NCBI RefSeq assembly: GCF_001939735.1
Contig: NZ_MJIL01000048.1
Location: 124,001 to 188,000, forward strand
DNA from: Photobacterium proteolyticum
Lineage (GTDB): Bacteria > Pseudomonadota > Gammaproteobacteria > Enterobacterales > Vibrionaceae
Direction: 5' to 3'
Length of the DNA: 64,000 nt
Numbering within the stretch: the first letter of the stretch is position 1; each line of letters opens with the position of its first letter. Shown here in pieces: positions 45,993-61,850 of the stretch. The notes under the pieces are model-generated. The model saw nothing but the letters and a program-made list of their open reading frames with translations. It did no database searches and was not told the origin of the DNA. The position numbers and the translations under genes are program-made.

Positions 45993-48900
45993 ATGACAGA
46001 TCAAGAGCTTAATGCTCAGGGACTTTACGTGCCTGAATTGGAGCACGATGCCTGCGGTATCGGCTTTGTGGCCCACCTGAAGAACCGCAAATCCCATGAA
46101 ATTGTAACCCAAGCCCTTGATATGCTTGCTCGGATGGAACACCGTGGCGGTCAGGGTTGCGATCCATGCAGCGGTGACGGTGCCGGTATTCTGCTACAGA
46201 AGCCCCACGAATTTTTACTGGAAGAAACCGTCAAACAGGGCATTAAACTCCCATCGTTTGATCAGTACGGTGTCGGTGTGGTGCTCTTTCCAAAAGATGA
46301 GTACAAACGCCAGCAATGCCGCGATATTCTAGAGCGCAACGCCAAACGCCTGGACCTTGAAGTCATCGGCTACCGTGTACTGCCCGTTGACAACTCAATG
46401 ATCGGGGACGACCCGCTCAGCACCGAACCACAGTTTGAGCACGTCTTTATTACCGGCGGTGCAAACCTGGATCCAGCCGTTCTCGAACGCAAGCTGTATG
46501 TACTGCGTAACTACACGGTACGCGTCTGCCTGGAAAGCATCTCCAATATCGGTGATGATTTCTACATCAACTCGCTGTCTTACAAGACACTGGTATACAA
46601 AGGCCAGCTAACCACAGAGCAGGTTCCCCAGTACTTCCTGGATCTGCAAAACCCGACCATGGTGACGGCACTGGCGCTGGTACACTCGCGCTTTTCGACC
46701 AATACCTTCCCGAAATGGCGTCTGGCCCAGCCTTTCCGTTACATTGCCCATAACGGTGAAATCAACACCGTGCGCGGCAACCTGAACTGGATGAAGGCGC
46801 GCGAAGCGATCCTAGAATCAGACCTGTTCAGTCAGCAGGAAATCGACATGCTGCTGCCTATCTGTCAGGAAGGCAGCTCGGATTCATCAAACTTTGACAT
46901 GGCACTGGAGCTCCTGGTGCTTTCTGGCCGTAGCCTGCCGCATGCCCTGATGATGCTGATCCCGGAAGCGTGGCAAGAAAACAAAAACATGGATCCGAAG
47001 CGTCGTGCATTCTACCAATACCATGCCAACGTCATGGAACCGTGGGATGGCCCGGCATCGGTATGTTTCACCGACGGTGTCCAGGTAGGTGCAACCCTTG
47101 ACCGTAACGGTCTGCGCCCTTCTCGCTATACCGTGACCAAGGACGATTTTCTGGTCATGGCATCAGAGTCCGGCGTGGTTGAAATCGAACCGGAAAACGT
47201 CCAGTTCCGTGGCCGTCTGCAGCCGGGGCGTATCTTTGTCGCCGATCTGGAACAAGGCCGCATCATCTCTGACGAGGAAGTCAAAGACAGCATTGCCTCG
47301 GCGCAGCCATACGAGCAGTGGGTTAAAGACAACCTGCTAACGCTCAAGGCCCTGCCTGAAGCGGATAACATGCACCATCAGCCAACACCTGAACGCCTGC
47401 TTCACCATCAGCAAGCCTTCGGTATGAGCTCGGAAGAAGTCAACGATATTATCGTTCCGCTGGCAAAAACCGGTTACGAGCCACTCAGCGCCATGGGTGC
47501 CGACTGGCCGCTGGCCGTGCTTTCGCACCAGTCCCAGCACCTGTCGAACTACTTCAAGCAGCTGTTTGCCCAGGTGACCAACCCGCCGATCGACCCGATC
47601 CGCGAGCGCATGGTCATGTCCCTGAACACCTACCTGGGTAAAGATCAGAACCTGCTGAGTGAAACGCCTGAGCACTGCCAGAAGGTTGAACTGGAATCAC
47701 CGGTTCTGTCCAATGCCGAGCTGGAAAAACTGCGTGCTATCGATAACGAGCACCTGCAGGCCAAAACACTGGATATCGTATTCCGTGCCAACGGCGAGCA
47801 GGGCAAGCTTGAGCGCGCACTGAAGCGTATCTGCCAGTACTCGGAAGATGCGGTTGTCGACGGCTACTCGATCATCATCCTGACTGACCGTGCCGTTAAC
47901 TCAAACCATGCAGCCATCCCGGCAATGCTGGCAGTCGGCGCAGTTCACCACCACCTGATCCGCAAAGGCCTGCGTGCCAAGTGTGACATCATCGTCGAAA
48001 CCGGTGATGCCCGCGAGACGCACCACTTTGCGACTTTGGTCGGCTACGGTGCCAACGCCGTTAACCCGTATCTGGTTACCGAAACTCTGGTTGACCTGCA
48101 GAACAAGCGCAAGCTTGATCCTGAAGTATCGACCGAAGAGCTGTTCAATAACTACCGCAAGGGCGTTAACGGCGGTCTGCTCAAGATCTTCTCGAAAATG
48201 GGGATCTCGACCCTGCAGTCCTACCACGGAGCCCAGATCTTCGAAGCGCTCGGGATCAGCAAAGCCGTGGTTGATAAATACTTCACCGGTACCGTTTCCC
48301 GGATCCAGGGTCTGACTATCGATGATATCGCCCAGGAAGTCCTGATCCGCCACCGTGTCGGCTATCCGACCCGCGAGATCCCAATCCAGATGCTCGATGT
48401 CGGCGGTGTCTACCAGTGGAAGCAGCGCGGCGAGAAGCACCTGTTTAACCCGGAAACGATTTCCCTGCTGCAGCAATCGACCCGTAACAAGGATTTTGCC
48501 CAGTTCAAGCAATACGCCCATGAAGTTGACGCGCAAGGCGACAATGCCGCCACCCTGCGTAGCCAGCTGGAGTTCATCAAAAATCCGGCCGGCTCGATTC
48601 CGCTTGCCGAGGTAGAGCCTGCTGAGAATATCCTCAAGCGCTTTGCCACCGGGGCAATGAGCTTCGGCTCCATCTCCTACGAGGCGCACTCGACCCTGGC
48701 CGTGGCAATGAACCGCATTGGCGCGAAGTCAAACTCGGGCGAGGGCGGTGAAGATCCGACGCGTTTCGAGAAAAAAGACAACGGAGACTGGGAGCGCTCT
48801 GCCATCAAGCAGGTCGCATCAGGCCGCTTCGGGGTAACCTCCTACTACCTGACCAACTCTGACGAAATTCAGATCAAGATGGCACAGGGTGCCAAGCCGG

Positions 48901-50540
48901 GTGAAGGCGGTCAGCTACCGGGCGACAAGGTCGATGACTGGATCGGGGCAACCCGTCACTCCACGCCGGGTGTCGGCCTGATTTCGCCACCGCCGCATCA
49001 CGATATTTACTCGATCGAAGATTTGGCCCAGCTGATCTACGACCTGAAGAACGCCAACCGTGCCGGTCGCGTTAACGTGAAACTGGTATCCGAAGCCGGT
49101 GTCGGCACCATTGCCTCCGGTGTTGCCAAGGCAAAAGCAGACGTTGTTCTGATTGCCGGTTTCGATGGTGGTACAGGTGCATCGCCGATGTCATCAATCC
49201 GCCACACCGGTCTGCCTTGGGAGCTTGGCCTGGCCGAGACTCACCAGACCCTGCTGAAAAACGGTCTGCGTAACCGTATCGTCGTTCAGTCTGACGGCCA
49301 GATGAAAACGCCGCGTGACCTTGCTGTCGCTACCCTGCTGGGTGCCGAAGAATGGGGTGTTGCAACCGCTGCGCTTGTCGTCGAAGGCTGTATCATGATG
49401 CGTAAGTGTCACAAGAACACCTGTCCTGTCGGCATCGCAACCCAGAACAAAACGCTACGTGAGCGCTTCGACGGCCGCGTAGAAGACGTCGTGACTTTCT
49501 TCCAGTACATGGCGGAAGGCCTACGCGAAATTATGGCCGAGCTTGGTTTCCGCACTATCGATGAAATGGTCGGTCAGTCACAGAAACTGAAGATCCGTGA
49601 AGATATCGGTCACTGGAAATACCAGAACCTCGATCTGAGCCCGGTACTATTTACCGAGCAAGCTCGTGATGAAGACGGTATCTACAACCAGCGCGAGCAA
49701 GACCACAACTTGGAAAATGTACTTGACCGCAAACTGATTGAAGCGGCAGCCCCTGCCCTTTATGAAGGTAAGCAGGTCGATGCCGAGTTTGACATCATCA
49801 ATACCGACCGTAGTGCCGGTACCATGCTGTCGAACGAGATCTCCAAGATCTACAAAGATCAGGGTCTGCCTCAACCACTGAACGTGAAATTCAAAGGCTC
49901 GGCGGGTCAGAGCCTCGGTGCCTTCCTTGCCAAGGGCGTGAAGTTCGAAGTTGAAGGCGATGCTAACGACTACTGGGGTAAGGGCCTGTCCGGCGGCACA
50001 CTGGTGCTGTACCCGGATGCCAACTCTGACATTGTCCCTGAAGACAACATTGTCGTCGGTAACGTCTGTTTCTACGGTGCGACCTCGGGTGAATCTTACA
50101 TCCGCGGTTTGGCAGGCGAGCGCTTCTGTGTCCGTAACTCGGGCGCGAAAGTGGTCGTTGAAGGTGTCGGTGACCACGGTTGTGAATACATGACAGGTGG
50201 TGTGGCCGTAATCCTTGGCCAGACAGGGCGTAACTTCGCAGCCGGTATGAGCGGCGGTGTCGCCTATGTCTGGGATCAGTTCGATGATTTCGAAACCAAG
50301 CTAAACCCAGAGCTTGTCGACCTGGATCCACTGGAGCAGGAAGACAAAGAATTACTTCATGACATGCTAACCAAACACGTTGAGCTGACGGGCAGTACGG
50401 TGGCGCAGACTTTCCTTTCCAACTTCGAGGGCAACCTGCAGAAGATGGTGAAAGTGATGCCGAGGGATTACAAAGCTGTATTGCAAAAGCGCAAAGCGGA
50501 AGCAGAAAACAAGGAAGAGTTGGAGGCCGTAAATGGGTAA
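45993..50540 (+). CDS. gltB: Glutamate synthase (GOGAT) large subunit, first copy
   Basis: It transfers the amide nitrogen of glutamine to 2-oxoglutarate. The 1515-residue protein is cleaved before Cys21 (EHDACGIGF), the catalytic N-terminal Cys of the amidotransferase domain (about 21-430). A central domain, the FMN-binding synthase domain (about 850-1220; [38 protein letters not shown]) with the [3Fe-4S] cysteines CIMMRKCHKNTC, and the C-terminal beta-helix domain follow. This copy is less like E. coli GltB than the second copy at 52451. It overlaps gltD by 8 bp, so the subunits are coupled. Confidence 0.96.
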   Translation: MTDQELNAQGLYVPELEHDACGIGFVAHLKNRKSHEIVTQALDMLARMEHRGGQGCDPCSGDGAGILLQKPHEFLLEETVKQGIKLPSFDQYGVGVVLFPKDEYKRQQCRDILERNAKRLDLEVIGYRVLPVDNSMIGDDPLSTEPQFEHVFITGGANLDPAVLERKLYVLRNYTVRVCLESISNIGDDFYINSLSYKTLVYKGQLTTEQVPQYFLDLQNPTMVTALALVHSRFSTNTFPKWRLAQPFRYIAHNGEINTVRGNLNWMKAREAILESDLFSQQEIDMLLPICQEGSSDSSNFDMALELLVLSGRSLPHALMMLIPEAWQENKNMDPKRRAFYQYHANVMEPWDGPASVCFTDGVQVGATLDRNGLRPSRYTVTKDDFLVMASESGVVEIEPENVQFRGRLQPGRIFVADLEQGRIISDEEVKDSIASAQPYEQWVKDNLLTLKALPEADNMHHQPTPERLLHHQQAFGMSSEEVNDIIVPLAKTGYEPLSAMGADWPLAVLSHQSQHLSNYFKQLFAQVTNPPIDPIRERMVMSLNTYLGKDQNLLSETPEHCQKVELESPVLSNAELEKLRAIDNEHLQAKTLDIVFRANGEQGKLERALKRICQYSEDAVVDGYSIIILTDRAVNSNHAAIPAMLAVGAVHHHLIRKGLRAKCDIIVETGDARETHHFATLVGYGANAVNPYLVTETLVDLQNKRKLDPEVSTEELFNNYRKGVNGGLLKIFSKMGISTLQSYHGAQIFEALGISKAVVDKYFTGTVSRIQGLTIDDIAQEVLIRHRVGYPTREIPIQMLDVGGVYQWKQRGEKHLFNPETISLLQQSTRNKDFAQFKQYAHEVDAQGDNAATLRSQLEFIKNPAGSIPLAEVEPAENILKRFATGAMSFGSISYEAHSTLAVAMNRIGAKSNSGEGGEDPTRFEKKDNGDWERSAIKQVASGRFGVTSYYLTNSDEIQIKMAQGAKPGEGGQLPGDKVDDWIGATRHSTPGVGLISPPPHHDIYSIEDLAQLIYDLKNANRAGRVNVKLVSEAGVGTIASGVAKAKADVVLIAGFDGGTGASPMSSIRHTGLPWELGLAETHQTLLKNGLRNRIVVQSDGQMKTPRDLAVATLLGAEEWGVATAALVVEGCIMMRKCHKNTCPVGIATQNKTLRERFDGRVEDVVTFFQYMAEGLREIMAELGFRTIDEMVGQSQKLKIREDIGHWKYQNLDLSPVLFTEQARDEDGIYNQREQDHNLENVLDRKLIEAAAPALYEGKQVDAEFDIINTDRSAGTMLSNEISKIYKDQGLPQPLNVKFKGSAGQSLGAFLAKGVKFEVEGDANDYWGKGLSGGTLVLYPDANSDIVPEDNIVVGNVCFYGATSGESYIRGLAGERFCVRNSGAKVVVEGVGDHGCEYMTGGVAVILGQTGRNFAAGMSGGVAYVWDQFDDFETKLNPELVDLDPLEQEDKELLHDMLTKHVELTGSTVAQTFLSNFEGNLQKMVKVMPRDYKAVLQKRKAEAENKEELEAVNG

Positions 50541-52005
50541 GCCTACTGGATTTTTAGAATTTGGCCGTGAACTGCCAAAAAAGCTGGATCCAAGCGTTCG
50601 TATCCAGGACAACAAAGAGTTCGTTCTTAACGAAGAGTTTGGTGACAAGATCAATACACAGGCGTCACGCTGCATGGATTGCGGTGTGCCTTTCTGTCAC
50701 AACTCATGCCCGATCGGCAACATCATTCCCGAGTTCAATGATGCGGTTTATCGTGACAGCTGGGAAGAAGCGTGGAACATCCTAAGTTCCACCAACAACT
50801 TCCCGGAGTTTACCGGTCGTGTCTGCCCGGCCCCTTGTGAAAGCGGCTGTGTGCTGGGTATCAATCAGGATCCCATCACGATTTGTAATATCGAGAAAAC
50901 CATTGTCGAAACCGCCTATCGCGAAGGCTACGCCAAACCGAAAACGCCGCGTTCCCGGACCGGCAAAACCGTTGCTATTATCGGCTCGGGCCCTGCCGGG
51001 CTTGCCGCAGCCGAGCAGCTAAACAGTGCCGGCCACTGCGTGACCGTGTTCGAGCGTGACGAAAAAGTCGGTGGCCTGCTGCGCTTTGGGATCCCGGACT
51101 TCAAACTCGGCATGGATATCATTGATCGCAAGATCAACCTGATGGCCGAGGCCGGTGTTAAGTTTGAGGTCAATGCCCATGTCGGCGTGAACATCAATGC
51201 CCAGCAGCTGCGTCAGGACTTTGATGTTGTGCTGTTGACCGGAGGCTCGACCGTGCCTCGTGATTTGCCTATCCCGGGACGCGATCTGAAAGGCGTACAT
51301 TTTGCCATGGAGTTTTTGGGGCAGAATAACCGCCGTGCCAACGACATGGACCTCAAGACCGAGGAAATCCATGCCAAGGGCAAACACGTCGTCGTCATCG
51401 GTGGCGGTGATACCGGCTCTGACTGTGTCGGTACCTCGAACCGTCACGGTGCCGCCAGCATCACCCAGGTAGAAATCATGCCGATCCCACCGGAGAAACG
51501 CCCGGTCAACCAGCCATGGCCTTCTTATCCGATGATCATGAAAACCTCGACCTCTCACGAGGAAGGGTGTGATCGTCACTGGAATATTCTGACCAAAGAA
51601 TTCATCGGTGACGAAGCCGGCAACGTCAAAGCACTGCGTATTGCCGATATCGAGTGGCAAGAAGCCAAGCCTGGCGAACGCCCGGGGTTTGAGGAAGTGG
51701 CTGGTTCAGAGCGTATTATCCCATGTGATCAGGCCTTCCTGGCGATGGGCTTCCTGCACCCGGAACCAACTGGTGTGCTGGCTCAGCTGGATATCAAGCT
51801 CGATGATCGCGGCAACGTGGCGACCGAGGGCTTTGCCACCAACCAGAAAGGCGTATTTGCCGCTGGTGACATGCGTACCGGGCAGTCGCTGGTCGTTCGC
51901 TGCATCAATGAAGGCCGCGAGTGCGCACGTGAAATCGACAACTACCTAATGGGTAATTCTAACCTGGAAGCAAAAGCCAATTCACTTATGCTATCCGGCA
52001 CCTGA
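50533..52005 (+). CDS. gltD: Glutamate synthase small subunit, first copy
   Basis: GltD takes electrons from NADPH through FAD and iron-sulfur clusters to GltB. The 490-residue protein has the N-terminal cysteine clusters (CMDCGVPFCHNSCP; CPAPCESGC), the FAD Rossmann motif IGSGPAGLAAAE near residue 154 and the NADPH motif IGGGDTGSD near 293. Its ATG overlaps the end of gltB. It is about 20 residues longer than the second GltD in this window and differs in its N-terminus, so this pair forms its own lineage. A terminator follows. Confidence 0.96.
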   Translation: MGKPTGFLEFGRELPKKLDPSVRIQDNKEFVLNEEFGDKINTQASRCMDCGVPFCHNSCPIGNIIPEFNDAVYRDSWEEAWNILSSTNNFPEFTGRVCPAPCESGCVLGINQDPITICNIEKTIVETAYREGYAKPKTPRSRTGKTVAIIGSGPAGLAAAEQLNSAGHCVTVFERDEKVGGLLRFGIPDFKLGMDIIDRKINLMAEAGVKFEVNAHVGVNINAQQLRQDFDVVLLTGGSTVPRDLPIPGRDLKGVHFAMEFLGQNNRRANDMDLKTEEIHAKGKHVVVIGGGDTGSDCVGTSNRHGAASITQVEIMPIPPEKRPVNQPWPSYPMIMKTSTSHEEGCDRHWNILTKEFIGDEAGNVKALRIADIEWQEAKPGERPGFEEVAGSERIIPCDQAFLAMGFLHPEPTGVLAQLDIKLDDRGNVATEGFATNQKGVFAAGDMRTGQSLVVRCINEGRECAREIDNYLMGNSNLEAKANSLMLSGT

Positions 52006-52030
52006 TTTCAGCCCGATTTATGCTAACAAC

Positions 52031-52058
52031 CAAGCCAGCTCCCAGAGCTGGCTTTTTT
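52031..52058 (+). terminator. Terminator of the first gltBD operon
   Basis: The stem AAGCCAGCTC / GAGCTGGCTT with a 3-base loop and seven T follows gltD by 25 bp. Confidence 0.93.
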
Positions 52059-52450
52059 TATAATTATTCTTTTGACTTAGCCACATATTGCCACCCACTT
52101 CCTCTCTGAGGTATCACGATATTCTGTGATAACAGCCGTTTTCAGAACACAGCCCAACCCTGAAGCACTTCTGAGAAAGTTCTCATTTTTCATACAGTTC
52201 CAAGTACTTTTCAGCCCCAGCCAAATGTAAACAAAGTGTTTAATGCCAATCAAAAAAGTCAGAATACCAATGCTTTATACAGAAAAGTGGCGGTAATTCC
52301 TGGGTTTAGACCGTTTTGTGATGGAAATTTGACCTTTTTGTAAATTATCGTTAACTTCAAATATTGCTGGAAGCAGAAATGGCGATCAGGGAGATTGCCA
52401 TAAATATGCAGTAATCCTGCTCGAATGAGCAGAAGCAAGGGAGAGTTGCA
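52059..52450. other. Gap upstream of the second gltBD operon
   Basis: About 390 bp of AT-rich sequence without a credible ORF. The terminator before it means the second operon needs its own promoter here. TTGACC at 52329-52334 could be a -35, but the hexamer 17 bp on (TAACTT) is poor. I see no clear CRP, FNR or sigma-54 site. Confidence 0.35.
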
Positions 52451-58341
<5,891 letters not shown>

Positions 58342-58366
58342 CGGTGTAGCCTCTTTTGCAGCTCCA

Positions 58367-58405
58367 ACAAAGCGGGAATGCCCCTCAAGGCCATTCCCGC
58401 TTTTT
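58367..58405 (+). terminator. Terminator of the second gltBD operon
   Basis: The 12-bp stem AAAGCGGGAATG / CATTCCCGCTTT with an 11-base loop ends in a T-run. Confidence 0.92.
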
Positions 58406-58480
58406 ATTGGTTCATGTTACAATTCTTGCCACACGTGCTCCTGCCTGGGAGCCTCAATTTACCGACAAGAGAACGAATTG

Positions 58481-59179
58481 ATGAAAATCGGCATTATTGG
58501 TGCGATGGAACAAGAAGTTGCCATCCTGAAAGCGCAACTGACCAACAGCGAAACTCACAACAAAGCGGGCTGTACGTTCTATACCGGTACCCTAAATGGT
58601 GCAGATGTTGTCTTGTTGCAATCGGGTATTGGCAAGGTAGCAGCAGCCGTGGGTACAGCTGTTCTGCTTGAAGTCTTCAAGCCTGATGTGGTGCTAAATA
58701 CCGGTTCGGCTGGCGGCTTCGATTCTAGCCTGAATCTGGGCGATGTGGTTATCTCGACCGAGGTTCGCTACCACGATGCCGACGTTACGGCATTCGGTTA
58801 TGAAATCGGCCAGATGGCCCAGCAACCTGCTGCATTCATCTCTGATAAAAAGCTGATGAATACTGCAGAGCAGGCACTGGCAGCAATGGATGATATGCAT
58901 GCCGTGCGCGGTCTGATTTGTACCGGTGATGCCTTCGTCTGCTCAGCCGAAAAACAAACCTTCATTCGCGACAACTTCCCAAGCGTAATTGCGGTTGAAA
59001 TGGAAGCTGCTGCTATCGCCCAGGCGTGTCACCAGTTCGAGGTACCGTTTGTTGTGGTTCGCGCCATTTCTGACGTTGCCGACAAAGAGTCGCCAATGAG
59101 CTTCGAAGAGTTCCTGCCGCTGGCAGCGAAGAGCTCATCAATCATGGTGGCCAAAATGGTTGAGCTTCTTAACCAGTAA
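58481..59179 (+). CDS. mtnN: MtnN, 5'-methylthioadenosine/S-adenosylhomocysteine nucleosidase (Pfs)
   Basis: MtnN cleaves adenine from methylthioadenosine, S-adenosylhomocysteine and 5'-deoxyadenosine, and so feeds methionine salvage and autoinducer-2 synthesis. The start at 58481 ([13 protein letters not shown]) gives 232 residues, exactly the E. coli length; the open frame extends upstream into the gltD terminator and is not real. Catalytic Glu12, the EMEAAAIAQ substrate segment near residue 172 and the catalytic Asp in [10 protein letters not shown] near 197 are present. Its TAA overlaps the next ATG (TAATG), so it is coupled to cbiB. Confidence 0.97.
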   Translation: MKIGIIGAMEQEVAILKAQLTNSETHNKAGCTFYTGTLNGADVVLLQSGIGKVAAAVGTAVLLEVFKPDVVLNTGSAGGFDSSLNLGDVVISTEVRYHDADVTAFGYEIGQMAQQPAAFISDKKLMNTAEQALAAMDDMHAVRGLICTGDAFVCSAEKQTFIRDNFPSVIAVEMEAAAIAQACHQFEVPFVVVRAISDVADKESPMSFEEFLPLAAKSSSIMVAKMVELLNQ

Positions 59180-60135
59180 TGACAGAAGCCCTGGCGTTAC
59201 TGCTTGATAACAGCTCCCTGCTTGTCTTGTGGGGAGCTTTAGCTATGCATTGGCTGCTACCGATCCCAGCCCAGCTTCACCCGCTTCACATCTGGCAGCA
59301 GCTTGCCATTGTGATTGCCGATAAAGTCAACAAACCCGACGAGTCCCGCAAACAGCAGCTACTCTCAGGCACTCTGGCCTGGTCACTGATGTGGCTGACC
59401 GTTTTGATCCTGCTGGTGGCACTGTACCAGCTGGTATGGATAGAGAGCATGTTCCACCTCGTCCTTTTGTGGCTGGCGCTGGACTGGCGATCGACAGCCA
59501 AGCTAAGTAAGCGGTTTACTCGCGCCTACAGCCAAGAGGACAAAGCGGCTTGCCGCCAGTTGCTGGAAACTCCGCTAAACCGGGAAACCCGCAACCTGTC
59601 TCTGCTTGGCCTCGGCAAAGCCGGTGCCGAGACCCAGCTGCTCGCCTATGGCCGACTGGTCGCCGGCGTCTTGTTCTGGTACGCCCTTGCCGGTGGCATC
59701 GGTGCCCTGATGTACCGGCTGGCAGTCAGCCTGGCCCGGGTCTGGTCGCCCAGCCGTCAGCATTTCCACACCTTCGGTCTCCCGGCCATTCGCATTCTCG
59801 CTACCCTGGACATTATTCCGCTGCGCATCTTTGCTCTGCTGTTCTGCCTCGGCCATAACGGTAAAGCCGCCCTGCAGGGGATCATTCAGCAGGGAGAAAA
59901 CTGGCTGTTACCCGGCCCCGGATGGCTGCTGGCTGCAACCGGGCATAAGCTATCCCTGTCTCTCGGCGGCCCCGCTATTTACGGTAACCGCAAGATGGAG
60001 CGCCCACGCCTGGGCGGGAAAATTGCCCCGGCCGCTTTCCACCTGGCACAGATAGACAAGATCGCCAACAACCGCCTGCTGGCCTGGGTGGCGATACAAA
60101 GTGTGCTTATCGTTATTTTCCAAGGAGTCCTCTAA
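59179..60135 (+). CDS. CbiB/CobD-like membrane protein
   Basis: This is a 318-residue membrane protein with several hydrophobic helices, related to the adenosylcobinamide-phosphate synthase family CbiB/CobD. The segment LRTATLD-like of the family appears as AIRILATLDIIPLRI, and the C-terminal part keeps GGPAIYGNRKMERPRLG. No other corrin-ring gene is in the window, so whether it still acts in cobalamin assembly is unclear. It starts on the mtnN stop (1-bp overlap) and is directly followed by btuF, which does link it to B12. E. coli lacks a gene at this position. Confidence 0.8.
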   Translation: MTEALALLLDNSSLLVLWGALAMHWLLPIPAQLHPLHIWQQLAIVIADKVNKPDESRKQQLLSGTLAWSLMWLTVLILLVALYQLVWIESMFHLVLLWLALDWRSTAKLSKRFTRAYSQEDKAACRQLLETPLNRETRNLSLLGLGKAGAETQLLAYGRLVAGVLFWYALAGGIGALMYRLAVSLARVWSPSRQHFHTFGLPAIRILATLDIIPLRIFALLFCLGHNGKAALQGIIQQGENWLLPGPGWLLAATGHKLSLSLGGPAIYGNRKMERPRLGGKIAPAAFHLAQIDKIANNRLLAWVAIQSVLIVIFQGVL

Positions 60136-60957
60136 GTGCATCTGGCTTGTCTCTGGCTATTACTGTTCTCGTCGGTCACTATTGCGGCCCCCGCTCAACG
60201 CGTGATCAGCCTGTCCCCGCACACAACCGAGCTAGCCTTTGCCGCCGGACTTGGTCCGCAACTGATTGCCGCCAGTGACTATAGCGACTACCCGGAAGCC
60301 GCCAAGTCTCTCGAACGGGTTGCCAACTACCGTGGTATAAAACTGGAACGTATTGTGGCGCTAAAGCCCGATCTGATCCTGGCCTGGAAGGGCGGAAATC
60401 CACCCCGCGAAATGTCCAAACTGGAACAGCTTGGATTCACTATTTACTACTCCAACCCGCTGGAACTGGAAGATATCCCACATACCATAGAAACACTCGG
60501 GCAATACTCGGCCAACCCGAAGCAGGCCAAGCAGGTTGCAGATGACTTCCGCCAGACCTTAACCGCGCTTAAAAGCAAATACAGCGACCAGCGCCCCGTT
60601 AAGTACTTCTATCAGCTCAGCAGCTCGCCGATCATTACTGTTGCCGACAACAGCTGGCCCAGCCAGGTATTTGCCCTTTGCGGCGGCGTAAACATCTTTG
60701 CCGACAGCCCAGCCGCCTACCCGCAGGTTTCCGAAGAGCAGGTAGTAGTACGCCAACCGGAGGTCATATTCGGTTCCCGGCATTCAGGAACGGAAACCAG
60801 CGCCTGGCAACAGTGGCAAGGCAAGTTGCCAGCCATCGATAACCAGCACGTTTTTACCCTTCAGGCAGATTGGCTTAACCGGCCAACACCCCGTACAATC
60901 AAAGCCGTAGAGCAAGTGTGCGAGCGCCTCAACCAGGTAAGAAACAGCAGCCTGTAA
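60136..60957 (+). CDS. btuF: BtuF, periplasmic vitamin B12-binding protein
   Basis: BtuF delivers cobalamin to the BtuCD importer. The 273-residue protein has a signal peptide (cleavage near residue 18, IAA-PAQRV), then the two lobes of a class III binding protein joined by a helix. Diagnostic segments are [27 protein letters not shown] and the [14 protein letters not shown] strand. It starts at a GTG directly after the cbiB TAA. The order mtnN-btuF-yadS is the same as in E. coli, with cbiB inserted here. btuC and btuD are not in the window. Confidence 0.94.
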   Translation: MHLACLWLLLFSSVTIAAPAQRVISLSPHTTELAFAAGLGPQLIAASDYSDYPEAAKSLERVANYRGIKLERIVALKPDLILAWKGGNPPREMSKLEQLGFTIYYSNPLELEDIPHTIETLGQYSANPKQAKQVADDFRQTLTALKSKYSDQRPVKYFYQLSSSPIITVADNSWPSQVFALCGGVNIFADSPAAYPQVSEEQVVVRQPEVIFGSRHSGTETSAWQQWQGKLPAIDNQHVFTLQADWLNRPTPRTIKAVEQVCERLNQVRNSSL

Positions 60958-60975
60958 CAGGCATTCAACATTCAT

Positions 60976-61035
60976 TGTGAATAAGCTCACAAAGCCACTG
61001 CAGCAAGTTGTACCGCTAACATATCGTCGTACAAT
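60976..61035 (+). promoter_or_regulatory. CRP-dependent promoter of yadS
   Basis: A perfect CRP site, TGTGAATAAGCTCACA, lies at 60976-60991. TTGTAC (61008-61013) and TACAAT (61030-61035) follow with 16-bp spacing and predict a start near 61042-61045. The CRP site is then centred near -60, the class I position. It lies between the btuF stop and the yadS ATG. Confidence 0.75.
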
Positions 61036-61077
61036 CTCAGCCGATTTCACTTCACTTCAGAGCTAGCAGGTAAAGAT

Positions 61078-61689
61078 ATGCTTATCTATGTTCTCGATAT
61101 GTTCGGCACCGCCGTGTTTGCCGCATCGGGTGTATTAATGGCGGGCCGTCTGCGTATGGACCCATTTGGCATCGTCGTGCTTGCCAGCGTCACCGCGATT
61201 GGCGGAGGGACGATCCGTGATATGGCTCTTGGCGCAACGCCTGTGTTCTGGATCACCGATACCAGCTACCTGTGGGTGATCTTTATTACCTGTCTGATCG
61301 CCATGCTGGCGATACGCAAGCCCAAGCAAATGCCCTGGTATTTCCTGCCCGTTGCCGATGCCATCGGGCTGGCCGTGTTCGTCGCAATCGGCGTCGAGAA
61401 AGCCCTGCGTTTTGGCGCCTCTCCGATGGTGGCTGTGATTATGGGGGTAATGACCGGCTGTGGCGGCGGAGTGATCCGCGATATTCTCGCGCGTGAAATC
61501 CCGATGGTGCTGCGAACCGAAGTATACGCCACCGCCTGTATTCTTGGGGGAATAGTCCATACTACTGCGCTGATGCTGCATGTCGACGCCTCGGTCGCCA
61601 CACTGGCCGGGGTCATCACCACCCTGACTATCCGTCTGGCAGCAATCCGCTGGCACCTCTCATTGCCAACCTTTATCCCGCGGCAATGA
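61078..61689 (+). CDS. yadS: YadS, TRIC-family (UPF0126) membrane protein
   Basis: A 203-residue inner-membrane protein of the trimeric intracellular cation channel family. It has about seven hydrophobic helices built as an internal repeat. Each half carries the glycine-rich motif: GGGTIRD near residue 42 and GGGVIRD near residue 130. Bacterial members are proposed potassium or amino-acid (glycine) channels; the physiological substrate is not established. It has its own probable CRP-controlled promoter and a terminator, although it follows btuF as in E. coli. Confidence 0.93.
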   Translation: MLIYVLDMFGTAVFAASGVLMAGRLRMDPFGIVVLASVTAIGGGTIRDMALGATPVFWITDTSYLWVIFITCLIAMLAIRKPKQMPWYFLPVADAIGLAVFVAIGVEKALRFGASPMVAVIMGVMTGCGGGVIRDILAREIPMVLRTEVYATACILGGIVHTTALMLHVDASVATLAGVITTLTIRLAAIRWHLSLPTFIPRQ

Positions 61690-61744
61690 CCGCAAACCAA
61701 GCGAACCAGTTGGTTCCGTTTCAGCCGATAACATCGTGATAAAG

Positions 61745-61769
61745 AGCCGCCGGAAAGGCGGCTTTTTTA
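61745..61769 (+). terminator. Terminator of yadS
   Basis: The stem GCCGCC / GGCGGC with loop GGAAA is followed by six T. Confidence 0.9.
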
Positions 61770-61804
61770 CATCCAGAAGAGATATAGCCGAGGAAACAGG
61801 CATT

Positions 61805-61830
61805 AAAAAAGGCGCTCGAGGCGCCTTTTC
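61805..61830 (-). terminator. Terminator of tyrS
   Basis: The stem AAAAGGCGC / GCGCCTTTT with a 5-base loop is followed by TTTTTTAAT on the minus strand. Confidence 0.9.
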
Positions 61831-61850
61831 ATCAATGCAGAATGACCGGG

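Noticed and set aside
47901-48689. 262-codon minus-strand ORF inside the first gltB
   Set aside because: Antisense shadow of a conserved catalytic region; no family resemblance.
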